DNA of 45,018 bases from Desulfobacteraceae bacterium (GTDB lineage: Bacteria > Desulfobacterota > Desulfobacteria > Desulfobacterales > Desulfosalsimonadaceae), in contig JAABUA010000023.1 of NCBI GenBank assembly GCA_011389515.1, positions 1 to 45,018 on the forward strand, read 5' to 3'. The position numbers and the translations under genes were made by a program. How positions within the stretch are numbered: position 1 is the first letter of the stretch; every line of letters starts with the position of its first letter. The notes below the pieces were generated by a model that ran no database searches, was not told the DNA's origin, and worked only from the letters and a program-made list of their open reading frames with translations. This document shows, in pieces, positions 17,787 through 25,125 of this stretch.

Positions 17787-18245
17787 ATGGAAAGTCAAAA
17801 ATCAATAAAGGGATTTGCCGGAATTGTTATTCTTTCCCTGCTGCTTGTTTTTTCGACCGGTTGCGGCCGGAAAGGTTCTCCTGCAGCGCCGGATACGCCG
17901 CAGCTTCCGGTCGCAGGAGATGTCCGCGCTGAGCAGGTAAACGGTCATGTCTCTCTTTTCTGGTCGCTTTCCGAAGAGGCAAGGAAATATACCGATAGCA
18001 TTGCCGGGTTTTATGTGTACCGGGCGGATGTCAGCATGCGGCTTGCGGATTGTGAAAATTGTCCGCGGCGTTTTCGGCAGGTAGGGGCAGTGGCTTTTCG
18101 CCAGGGGGCTGAAATTCCTGAGAGATGGCGCTTTGATGATTCTCCGCCGAAGGATACGGCCTGTTTTTATAACATCCGCAGTTTCCGCACGTCGGGCGCG
18201 TTGGGCCCGGAGTCGGAGACGCTGCGGATTGTGATAAAATATTGA
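17787..18245 (+). CDS. Small lipoprotein (LptM-like N-terminus)
   Basis: 152 residues. A hydrophobic signal ends in FSTGCGRKGSPAAP, a lipoprotein cleavage site with Cys at about 26. The CGRKG-P start after the cysteine is reminiscent of LptM/YifL-type lipoproteins, which in many proteobacteria follow argH. The remainder (about 45-150) contains NGHVSLFWSLS and a C-terminal strand pattern that could be one fibronectin-III-like domain, with paired cysteines in DCENCP. Function not assigned. It overlaps or abuts folK. Confidence 0.75.
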   Translation: MESQKSIKGFAGIVILSLLLVFSTGCGRKGSPAAPDTPQLPVAGDVRAEQVNGHVSLFWSLSEEARKYTDSIAGFYVYRADVSMRLADCENCPRRFRQVGAVAFRQGAEIPERWRFDDSPPKDTACFYNIRSFRTSGALGPESETLRIVIKY

Positions 18246-18256
18246 AATTGCCGGAA

Positions 18257-18757
18257 ATGCCCAATACTGCGTATATATCTGTCGGTTCCAACATCGGCGA
18301 ACGGCTGGAAAACTGTAAAAGCGCCGCAGCGTGGCTGAACGGAAGAAACGGTATCCGGATCGTCGCCCATTCCCGCTATTTTTACACGGAACCGGTTGGG
18401 TATATCGATCAGCCGTGGTTTGTCAACGCGGTTTTTGCCGTTGAAACGAACCTTTCCCCTCTGGCGCTCCTGGAAACGCTGCAGCTTGCGCAGCGCGCCT
18501 ACGGAAGACCGGAGACCGGGATCCGCTTCGGCCCGAGAGTTTTAGACCTTGATATACTTTTTTATGATGATATGATCATGGATGATCCGGGACTTATCAT
18601 TCCCCATCCCCGGCTTGCTCAGCGGTGCTTCGTCCTGGAGCCGTTATGCGATATTGCACCGGAACTGGTTCATCCCGTCCTTGGGATTTCGGCAAGAAAG
18701 TTACTGGAAAGGCTGCCTCCGGACGGATCCGGATGCGAACCGATGGATACGAAATAA
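18257..18757 (+). CDS. folK: 2-amino-4-hydroxy-6-hydroxymethyldihydropteridine pyrophosphokinase
   Basis: Transfers pyrophosphate from ATP to the pterin precursor of folate. Family motifs: AYISVGSNIGERLENC at the N-terminus, FVNAVFAVET, then GPRVLDLDILFYDD with the metal-binding aspartates, and IIPHPRLAQRCFVLEPL. Start taken at ATG 18257 (166 residues); a TTG at 18242 overlapping the previous stop would add five residues. Neither has a strong ribosome site, consistent with translational coupling to the lipoprotein gene. Confidence 0.94.
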   Translation: MPNTAYISVGSNIGERLENCKSAAAWLNGRNGIRIVAHSRYFYTEPVGYIDQPWFVNAVFAVETNLSPLALLETLQLAQRAYGRPETGIRFGPRVLDLDILFYDDMIMDDPGLIIPHPRLAQRCFVLEPLCDIAPELVHPVLGISARKLLERLPPDGSGCEPMDTK

Positions 18758-18799
18758 TTTTACAGCAAAAACAAATAAGACATTCTAGGAGACCTGTTT

Positions 18800-19444
18800 A
18801 TGAAGTTTTTTATTGATACGGCCAACGTGGATGAAATCAGGGATGCCCATGCAATGGGCATGGTGGACGGCGTGACGACAAACCCGACGTTGATTGCAAA
18901 ATCGGGCCGGGATTTCAGAGAAGTCATCGCGGAAATCTGCGAGATCGTCGACGGACCCGTAAGCGCTGAAGCCGTGAGCCTGGATGCGGAAGGCATGATT
19001 GCCGAAGCCCGCGATCTTGCAAAGATTCATAAAAACATTGTTGTAAAGATACCCATGACAGTGGACGGCCTGAAGGCCGTGGGCGTTCTTTCCGCCGAAG
19101 GGATCTCGACCAATGTTACCCTGGTTTTTTCTTCCCTTCAGGCGCTCATGGCCGCGAAAGCCGGTGCAACATATGTAAGCCCGTTTGTGGGGCGCCTGGA
19201 CGATCTGGCCTCCGACGGCATGGAAATTATTGAGCAGATCGTAACCATTTACAACAATTACGGGTTTCAAACGGAAATCATCGTCGCAAGCATCCGCAAT
19301 CCGATTCATGTGCTTGAATCCGCTCTGATTGGCGCCGATATTGCAACGATTCCCTATGATGTCATACGCAAACTGGCTGCGCACCCCCTCACAGACAAGG
19401 GTATTCAGGCATTTCTGGCGGACTGGGACAAGCGCAAAAAATAA
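18800..19444 (+). CDS. Transaldolase / fructose-6-phosphate aldolase family protein
   Basis: 214 residues, the short single-domain form of the TalC/Fsa family. The Schiff-base lysine is Lys83 in [13 protein letters not shown]; the opening [25 protein letters not shown] and [10 protein letters not shown] are all typical, as is the C-terminal [12 protein letters not shown]. Members act either as transaldolase in the pentose-phosphate pathway or as an aldolase that splits fructose 6-phosphate; sequence alone does not decide. AGGAG at 18787-18791 precedes the ATG. Confidence 0.92.
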   Translation: MKFFIDTANVDEIRDAHAMGMVDGVTTNPTLIAKSGRDFREVIAEICEIVDGPVSAEAVSLDAEGMIAEARDLAKIHKNIVVKIPMTVDGLKAVGVLSAEGISTNVTLVFSSLQALMAAKAGATYVSPFVGRLDDLASDGMEIIEQIVTIYNNYGFQTEIIVASIRNPIHVLESALIGADIATIPYDVIRKLAAHPLTDKGIQAFLADWDKRKK

Positions 19445-19467
19445 TCAACGGCCTGAAAGGAAGATAA

Positions 19468-20046
19468 ATGGCGGAACAGCAGCGAATGAAAGGCAGGATC
19501 ACCAGTATATTGATGCACCCAAACACCTTGACCATGTTCAGGGTAATGGCGGTGCCCCTGCTTATTGCGTTGCTTCTGTTCGACGGCCGCATAACCGGTC
19601 TTTTGGCCGCAGCCGTATTTTCGGTCGCGGCCATTACCGATTACCTGGACGGCTACATAGCCCGCAGATACGGACTTGTGTCCAACCTTGGAAAGATTCT
19701 GGACCCCCTTGCGGACAAGATGCTCGTTTCCACGGCGTTCATTATGCTGATTCCCCTGGAACGGATTCCGGCCTGGATTGTATGCGTCATTATCGGCCGC
19801 GAGCTGGCCATTACGGGTTTTCGAAACATCATCAGCGATCATGGGGACGATACATCCGCATCCATGTTGGGTAAATACAAAACTGGTTTCCAGATCGCTG
19901 CAATTATACCGCTTTTGATTCACTTCACATATTTCGGGATTGATTTTCACCAGGTAGGCAGTCTGTTGCTATGGATCGCGCTTGTTTTCACGGTATGGTC
20001 GGGAGTGGATTATATCGTGCGTTTCCGGAGGTATATCGAGTACTGA
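19468..20046 (+). CDS. pgsA: CDP-diacylglycerol-glycerol-3-phosphate 3-phosphatidyltransferase
   Basis: Membrane enzyme making phosphatidylglycerophosphate, the committed step to phosphatidylglycerol. The CDP-alcohol phosphotransferase signature is complete: Asp58, Asp61-Gly62, Ala65-Arg66, Gly75, Asp79, Asp83 (start DYLDGYIARR). Hydrophobic segments at about 24-57, 90-110 and 130-185 fit a polytopic membrane protein. PNTLTMFRV at the N-terminus favours PgsA over other members of the family. A GGAAG ribosome site precedes the ATG, 23 bases after the aldolase gene. The tRNA genes follow. Confidence 0.92.
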   Translation: MAEQQRMKGRITSILMHPNTLTMFRVMAVPLLIALLLFDGRITGLLAAAVFSVAAITDYLDGYIARRYGLVSNLGKILDPLADKMLVSTAFIMLIPLERIPAWIVCVIIGRELAITGFRNIISDHGDDTSASMLGKYKTGFQIAAIIPLLIHFTYFGIDFHQVGSLLLWIALVFTVWSGVDYIVRFRRYIEY

Positions 20047-20174
20047 AGATGCTTGCCGGCAAGGACTTAGCCGGGTATTCTGCACCGTCGGCATGCGCCG
20101 CTGCTGTGTATATCCGGCCTCTATTTCGCGCCGCCACATGCCTGAAGACTTTTTCAGATCCGTCCAGATTTTTA

Positions 20175-20212
20175 TTGACAAAAAAAGGAAAAGACCTTAG
20201 GTATGGTATAAA
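20175..20212 (+). promoter_or_regulatory. Putative tRNA promoter (extended -10)
   Basis: TATAAA at 20207-20212 is preceded by TG one base upstream (TGGTATAAA), an extended -10. A perfect TTGACA lies at 20175-20180, but the 26-base distance is too long for a normal pair. Transcription would start around 20218, just before the tRNA-Gly gene at 20225. Confidence 0.45.
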
Positions 20213-20224
20213 TTTTTTCAGTGA

Positions 20225-20299
<75 letters not shown>

Positions 20300-20318
20300 T
20301 TTTTTTTCTCTCCCCCCC

Positions 20319-20393
20319 GGCGGCATAGCCAAGTGGTAAGGCAACGGCCTGCAAAGCCGATATTCACCGGTTCGAATCCGGTTGCCGCCTCCA
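20319..20393 (+). tRNA. tRNA-Cys (anticodon GCA)
   Basis: A 75-nt cloverleaf with encoded CCA. Acceptor GGCGGCA pairs with TGCCGCC. The anticodon loop CCTGCAAAG shows GCA, and the T-arm is ACCGGTTCGAATCCGGT. A T-run follows directly (20396-20400), which could help termination of the two-tRNA transcript. Confidence 0.97.
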
Positions 20394-20501
20394 ATTTTTT
20401 CATATAAATTCAGTTATTTTTTTGTTTTTCATGTCTTTGGAAGATTTGGAATTCCGCCCTGATACGGATTTTTCCCCAAGGGTGTTTTTTCTGATGTCAG
20501 G

Positions 20502-21323
20502 ATGCCCATTAAACAGGACATTTACCAGGCAATGATTATCGTCGCGGACAACCTCCAGATTACCGACCCGGAAATTTCAGCGGCTGTGGACGAGAGAAAC
20601 CCTGAACCCGTCAAGAATCTCGTGCGGGCCGTGGTTGCTTCAGGCGCCGATGCAATAGACATCAATCCCGGTCCGCTGAAAAAGGATGCAGCGGAGATCA
20701 TGACTTTTCTGGTTGAAACGGTGCAGTCTGTCACTTCGAAAACGCTGCTTTTAGATACCACGAGCGCCGAAGCCATCGAGGCCGGCCTCTGTGCTGCAAC
20801 AAGCAGGGTGATTATCAACGGTTTTTCCCTTGAACCACAAAAATGCAGAAACATTCTTCCCCTTGCCGGGAAGTTCGGCGTCGATATTGTCGGTTACGTC
20901 CTGTATCCGGACAGCAGTGTTCCCACGGAGGAAGACGGGTTTTTTAAAATCACCCTCGAACTGATCGACCAGGCCCAAAAGTCCGGGGTCAGCCCCAATC
21001 GGCTCATCATCGACCCCGTCGTCGCCCCGCTGATATGGGCCAACGGCACTGCCCACAACCGGGCGCTGCTTTCTTTTCTCTACAGGCTCGATGACCTTGC
21101 AGGTGTTGCGCTTCGCCGCATCGCCGGACTTTCAAACCTCAGTACCGGGCGTGCTCCAGCGGAAAAAAAGCGCCTGGCACAGCGGACATTTCTTCCCATG
21201 ATGGCAGCAGCCGGGCTTGACATGGTCCTCATGCAGGTCTTCCAGACGGATGTTGTGGCCACGGCGAAGGCCTGTGATATGATCACCGGGGATAAAATAT
21301 TTTCCTGGGCTGTCATTGACTGA
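20502..21323 (+). CDS. Pterin-binding (methyltetrahydrofolate) methyltransferase-like protein
   Basis: 273 residues with a dihydropteroate-synthase-like TIM barrel of the kind used by methyltetrahydrofolate:corrinoid methyltransferases (AcsE/MeTr). Visible motifs include GADAIDINPGPLKKDAAE, LLLDTTSAEAIEAG, INGFSLEP and NRLIIDPVV; GLSNLSTGRA is in the position of the family's G-[LI]SN-x-S motif. A role in transferring methyl groups between tetrahydrofolate and a corrinoid protein, as in the Wood-Ljungdahl pathway, is likely but inferred. No corrinoid-protein or acetyl-CoA synthase gene is adjacent. It may be transcribed separately from the tRNAs upstream. Confidence 0.8.
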   Translation: MPIKQDIYQAMIIVADNLQITDPEISAAVDERNPEPVKNLVRAVVASGADAIDINPGPLKKDAAEIMTFLVETVQSVTSKTLLLDTTSAEAIEAGLCAATSRVIINGFSLEPQKCRNILPLAGKFGVDIVGYVLYPDSSVPTEEDGFFKITLELIDQAQKSGVSPNRLIIDPVVAPLIWANGTAHNRALLSFLYRLDDLAGVALRRIAGLSNLSTGRAPAEKKRLAQRTFLPMMAAAGLDMVLMQVFQTDVVATAKACDMITGDKIFSWAVID

Positions 21324-21475
21324 CCCTTCGTGTACTTATGCCATATTTTACCAGGACGGTTGCAATGTTTGCGTTGGTATCCCGCCAAAGACCGGCAACC
21401 TTTGTTTTTCCCTGCCGAAATAGAACCCATCTCAACATTCGTATTTCGTTCCATCCGCTTGTTTTGGATTTGATT

Positions 21476-21505
21476 TTTTCGAAATCGAAATCGATATCGC
21501 AATCG
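21476..21505. repeat. CGAAATCGAAATCG-type simple repeat
   Basis: A short run of overlapping six-base TCGAAA/TCGATA/TCGCAA units (about 21478-21508), with smaller echoes at 21600-21613, 26731-26746 and 28099-28109. The 360-bp gap 21324-21683 otherwise holds only this and the family-C fragment; I see no gene in it. Confidence 0.45.
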
Positions 21506-21616
21506 AAAGAAAAGAATAGCTCACTTGGACACGAAAAGCGTTGTGGTTGGCGCATTTGAAAAGGAAGATGTCGTGTTCTGCAGATTTGAAAAAAACCGGT
21601 TTCGATTTCGATTATC

Positions 21617-21663
21617 CAACAAAAGATTGGGCCGAAAAACAATTTTGAGATAGGTTATAGAAA
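21617..21663 (+). repeat. Fragment of palindromic element family C
   Basis: CCAACAAAAGATTGGGCCGA followed by AAAACAATTTTGAGATAGGT matches the right arm of the C family (compare 17733-17775 and 33651-33694). It sits at the end of the gap between the methyltransferase and tetR stop codons, between convergent genes. Confidence 0.65.
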
Positions 21664-21683
21664 GTATTGCATGTTAAGGAAAG

Positions 21684-22373
21684 CTACAAATCCCCGCGGC
21701 CGTCCAGAAGCTGTTTTAATAGGGGCAAAACCATAAATGTCATCGATTTTTTAACCCATTTCAGATACTCGGGACTGTCGGGTGCTAGCCCCAGGATGCT
21801 GGCATAGTATGCGCCTGCCCCCAGGTAGTTGATCGCCAGCGTATTGAAATTGGTAGTCAGCATCTCGATGCTGTTTTGCGGCCCTTGCAATGGGGTCGCT
21901 ATCATGAACGTCCGCGTCATTTTTGTGAAAAGCGACTGCAGGCGCAGATATCCGGGAATGATATCCTGCCCTTTGGCCTGAACCAGGTTGAGGGCGATGA
22001 TCCGGAGCGGCTTTGGATGTTTTAGGGCAAAATCGAAAAAACGGTCAAGGTAAAGGGAAAGGCCCGTCTCCGGGTCCAGCGCCTCGAGCCCTTCAAACCA
22101 TGAAATGTTTGCCTGGTAATACACGTCGGTCACGGTTTCCAGGACTTCCTCAAAAAGGGCCGCCTTGGTCGGGAAGTAATAATTAATCAATGGATGCTCA
22201 ATGCCTGCTTCTTTTCCGATCATGCGGATGCTGGCGGAGTCATACGGATAATCGGAAAACACCTTTATTGCCGCTTCCACAATGGCTTTCCGGGTCTCCG
22301 TTTTTCGGCAGCTGCCGGCTTTTTTTACGGCCGTCTTTTTTCCGGTTATTTTTGTTTTTTCCACCTTTTTCAT
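21684..22373 (-). CDS. TetR/AcrR-family transcriptional regulator
   Basis: A 229-residue TetR-type repressor. After a lysine-rich tail (about 25 residues) comes the DNA-binding domain: RKAIVEAAIKVFSDYPYDSA, then the helix-turn-helix SIRMIGKEAGIEHPLINYYF, ending PTKAALFEEVL. The C-terminal ligand domain is divergent, so the effector is unknown. The ATG at 22373 is preferred; a TTG at 22409 is in frame but coincides with a -35 hexamer. It is divergent from the propeller/DJ-1/metallo-beta-lactamase-fold cassette, and two palindromes in the shared region are its probable operators. Confidence 0.88.
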   Translation of the reverse strand: MKKVEKTKITGKKTAVKKAGSCRKTETRKAIVEAAIKVFSDYPYDSASIRMIGKEAGIEHPLINYYFPTKAALFEEVLETVTDVYYQANISWFEGLEALDPETGLSLYLDRFFDFALKHPKPLRIIALNLVQAKGQDIIPGYLRLQSLFTKMTRTFMIATPLQGPQNSIEMLTTNFNTLAINYLGAGAYYASILGLAPDSPEYLKWVKKSMTFMVLPLLKQLLDGRGDL

Positions 22374-22380
22374 AGCGGCG

Positions 22381-22409
22381 ATTATGATGTTTGCGTACCC
22401 GGCTGTCAA
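22381..22409 (-). promoter_or_regulatory. Putative tetR promoter
   Basis: On the minus strand TTGACA (22409-22404) and CATAAT (22386-22381) are 17 bases apart, close to sigma-70 consensus. The start point would fall at about 22374, right at the preferred tetR ATG, implying a leaderless or nearly leaderless message. Confidence 0.55.
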
Positions 22410-22414
22410 TAAAA

Positions 22415-22432
22415 TTTTAACGGTCGTTAAAA
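22415..22432. promoter_or_regulatory. Putative TetR operator 1
   Basis: TTTTAACGGTCGTTAAAA, an 18-bp palindrome with a single central mismatch pair. It lies six bases upstream of the tetR -35 hexamer and just upstream of the divergent promoter at 22438. Same sequence as operator 2 except at one central base. Confidence 0.7.
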
Positions 22433-22437
22433 ACCGC

Positions 22438-22466
22438 TTGACACCGTATCATCGTTTCATTAGTGT
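22438..22466 (+). promoter_or_regulatory. Putative divergent promoter for the 22687-26603 cassette
   Basis: TTGACA (22438-22443) is followed after 17 bases by TAGTGT (22461-22466), a weak -10. It lies between the two operators, and operator 2 covers the start-site region, an arrangement suited to repression. Leader length would be about 210 nt. Confidence 0.45.
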
Positions 22467-22484
22467 TTTTAACGATCGTTAAAA
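22467..22484. promoter_or_regulatory. Putative TetR operator 2
   Basis: TTTTAACGATCGTTAAAA, a perfect 18-bp palindrome, 52 bases centre-to-centre from operator 1 (about five helical turns). It immediately follows the -10 hexamer of the divergent promoter. Confidence 0.72.
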
Positions 22485-22686
22485 GTTCAGATGCGCAATC
22501 ACTATCCAGCAGGGGGGCATGCCATGGAGATAGATGAGTCACCTGTCATGTCCGCATTTGAAGGCTTTGGGGAAACAAGATGATACCGCTGCGGGACCAA
22601 GGCAATTTTTCAACGAGCACCGGGAAAAAAGGAAATCTGCTGAGGCGGCTGCAGTGGGAATCATCATGCACGGATTGAGGGCAGGA

Positions 22687-24222
22687 ATGAAAAAATCCAA
22701 AAAGGCTTTTGCTGCGCTTGTCCTTGTATTTTTTGTTTTTTTGCCCGTTGCGATCTTTCTTATCTGGGATGCAAACCGGACGTTTTACACGGATTTTACT
22801 CTCCATGAAACGCACGGCTCCGACCGCTGCTTCCGATCGGCGGCCCTTGCCCCGGAACCAACGGCGGCTCCCTGGTATCTTACAGTGACCCCCGGAGAAG
22901 CATTTTCTTCGGAGCGAACCCATACCTTTCCCCATACATGCGCACTCCATGAAATCGCAGGCGCTGGCCAATATTCCGTTCATGCCAGGACAATCAAGGG
23001 CCTTCCCGGCATCTACAATGTCGTCACCCGCAACAGGGGGGAACTTTTTGCACTTGGCGGCGCCACAATGGCGACGGAGCCATGCGAACATGATGGCGAC
23101 TTGTGTGCAACCGGCCCCTATGCGGCAAAAATCGACACCCATACCCTGGAGATATTGTGGAAGACCCGCATCCATGATGCGAAACAGGATGGTGACTGGG
23201 ATTACCCAGGGGTTATCGGCGTTCACGGCAATGGGTACGTCTATCTTGTCAACGGCTATCACATGGCAAAGATCGATCCCGCAGACGGCGCTATTGTAAA
23301 GCGATTGAAACTGCCCACGCCGCAAGGACAAAAACCGGGTGATACGGTATATAACGGCTTCAGCATCCTCTCCGACGGCAACCTGGTCGCAAAGTCAATG
23401 ACCAGAAAGGCAGGCGCAACAGCCGACAGCATCAAGGCGCTGCTGTTTTACCATGACAAGGCGGTCCCGTCCATTATCGCCGTTGTGGAGCCGGAAGATT
23501 TGACGCTCGTGGCCCAGGCAGAGGTAGACGAGCCCGTGCTGGGGCGAATCAGCAATACCGTTTTCCATGATACCGAATATATTTATGTATCCGGCGTTAA
23601 AAATCTGTTCCGGTATATCTACGGGAACAACACGTTAACCAGAGACGAGCAGTGGGGCCCGGTCCCGTATTGCGCAGGCCGCCAGAAACCGGGTACCGCA
23701 CCGGCTATTCTCGGCGATTTTGTGGTGGTGCAAACAAATTTTCAGCTGTCTTCAGCAGCGCTCTCCCTGACGGCGGTTTCCCAGGCGGATGACACCAGGG
23801 TCTTTCATTTTGAACCTTTTGCCGACAGGCGGTGGCTGCCGGGTTCGCTGCAATGGAGCCTGCCAGCGGTGGATGTGGAGAACGACCGGGTATACGCCTA
23901 TGATTTTCTGAAGGGAAGACTGGCCGCCATTGACCTGGACGCGGAGGGAGGATTCTCTACGGCATGGATGGCAAAGCAGAGGTCACTGAGTTTTGCCGCG
24001 CTCACCGGCCCTCCGGAGAATCGCACCTTAATCCTGGATGACGCCAATCTCCCGTCGCCCACCACCGTTCGCGTGATCTGGCGCGATGCGGCAACGGGCA
24101 GGGCGTTGGCAAAAAGCCCCGTGCTTCCCCAGGGGTTTGGATTGCCGATCACGCCGGGTTTTGACGGTCTCATGTACTATCCGTCCCATAACGGGATGCT
24201 CACCGAACTGCGCATACAGTAA
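22687..24222 (+). CDS. Membrane-anchored/exported beta-propeller (quinoprotein-like) protein
   Basis: 511 residues from the ATG at 22687, chosen because TGAGG (22676-22680) is well spaced and a classical signal or anchor follows (MKKSKKAFAALVLVFFVFLP). Upstream in-frame ATGs at 22666 and 22534 exist but lack such a site. The rest is a soluble, presumably periplasmic domain with repeated strand patterns such as GNGYVYLVNGYHMAKIDPAD and ENDRVYAYDFLKGRLAAIDL, typical of PQQ-type or YVTN-like propellers. No PQQ-binding residues can be identified with confidence. First gene of a three-gene cassette behind the TetR-controlled promoter. Confidence 0.72.
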   Translation: MKKSKKAFAALVLVFFVFLPVAIFLIWDANRTFYTDFTLHETHGSDRCFRSAALAPEPTAAPWYLTVTPGEAFSSERTHTFPHTCALHEIAGAGQYSVHARTIKGLPGIYNVVTRNRGELFALGGATMATEPCEHDGDLCATGPYAAKIDTHTLEILWKTRIHDAKQDGDWDYPGVIGVHGNGYVYLVNGYHMAKIDPADGAIVKRLKLPTPQGQKPGDTVYNGFSILSDGNLVAKSMTRKAGATADSIKALLFYHDKAVPSIIAVVEPEDLTLVAQAEVDEPVLGRISNTVFHDTEYIYVSGVKNLFRYIYGNNTLTRDEQWGPVPYCAGRQKPGTAPAILGDFVVVQTNFQLSSAALSLTAVSQADDTRVFHFEPFADRRWLPGSLQWSLPAVDVENDRVYAYDFLKGRLAAIDLDAEGGFSTAWMAKQRSLSFAALTGPPENRTLILDDANLPSPTTVRVIWRDAATGRALAKSPVLPQGFGLPITPGFDGLMYYPSHNGMLTELRIQ

Positions 24223-24291
24223 CGAAAATATATCGCCTGAAGAGGATGCCGCGCACTTGCAAAAAATGAAAAGAGCAGGAGGAAGGAAAAA

Positions 24292-25125
24292 ATGAATATC
24301 GTTCTGATCGCCATTGGTATTGTTGTTGCAGTGGGTTTGTTCGCGTGGCTTGGACTTCCGGCAATGTTACGGGCCCTGGGGTTTCATCCGTCGTACCAGG
24401 GGGAGAAGGCTTCCATCCCCGGGAAAAAGGCGCTCATTATCACCACCAGCCATGATCGGCTCGGGGATAAGGGTTCAAAAAAAACCGGCGTTTTCGCATC
24501 CGAGATGACCGCCCCCTACTATGTGTTCAAGGACGGGGGGATGGACGTCGACCTGGCCAGTATCAAGGGGGGGCAGATTCCCATCGAACCCATGTCGTTC
24601 AAATGGTTTTTGAAATCAGAGCCGGACGAACGCTATCTCAAGGACCTGGAATTCCAAAAAAAGGCTGCCCGATCCCTGCGCATCGATGACGTCGATGTGT
24701 CATCCTATGATATTGTTTACATGGCCGGCGGCTGGGGAGCGGCATATGATTTGGGGACCTCCGGGGCGCTCGGAAAGAAAATCAGCCAGGCCTATGCCGC
24801 CGGAAAGGTGGTCGGCGGGGTCTGCCACGGCCCCTTAGGTCTTCTTTTGGCGAAAGATGAAAACGGCGACCCGCTGGTGAAGGGGCGCCGCATAACCGCA
24901 GTAACGGACAAGCAGGTAAAAGAACTGGGAATTACCATGACTCCCCAGCATCCGGAGCGAGAATTGCGCGCGGCAGGTGCGTTGTTTGAAAACAAGACCG
25001 CCTTCCGGGACCTGTTTGCCAACCATACCGTGGTGGACGGCCGCCTGGTGACCGGTCAGAACCAGAACGCCGGGGTATTTGTGGCCAACCAGATGATGCT
25101 TGCGGCAAGGGGGTACAAACAATGA
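24292..25125 (+). CDS. DJ-1/PfpI (ThiJ)-family protein with N-terminal membrane anchor
   Basis: 277 residues. Residues about 3-25 form a membrane helix, followed by a DJ-1/PfpI glutamine-amidotransferase-like domain. The nucleophile elbow is GGVCHGP with Cys178-His179, and MAGGWGAAYDL and TSEMTAPYY-like elements (EMTAPYY near 71-77) are in the expected places. Relatives include Hsp31-like glyoxalases and intracellular peptidases; the membrane anchor is unusual. Its last four bases overlap the start of the next gene (ATGA), so the two are translationally coupled. Confidence 0.87.
   Translation: MNIVLIAIGIVVAVGLFAWLGLPAMLRALGFHPSYQGEKASIPGKKALIITTSHDRLGDKGSKKTGVFASEMTAPYYVFKDGGMDVDLASIKGGQIPIEPMSFKWFLKSEPDERYLKDLEFQKKAARSLRIDDVDVSSYDIVYMAGGWGAAYDLGTSGALGKKISQAYAAGKVVGGVCHGPLGLLLAKDENGDPLVKGRRITAVTDKQVKELGITMTPQHPERELRAAGALFENKTAFRDLFANHTVVDGRLVTGQNQNAGVFVANQMMLAARGYKQ

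Noticed and set aside
20047-20224. Short open frames between pgsA and tRNA-Gly
   Set aside because: They overlap the pgsA end or the tRNA and show no ribosome site or protein-like pattern; the gap appears to hold only the tRNA promoter.
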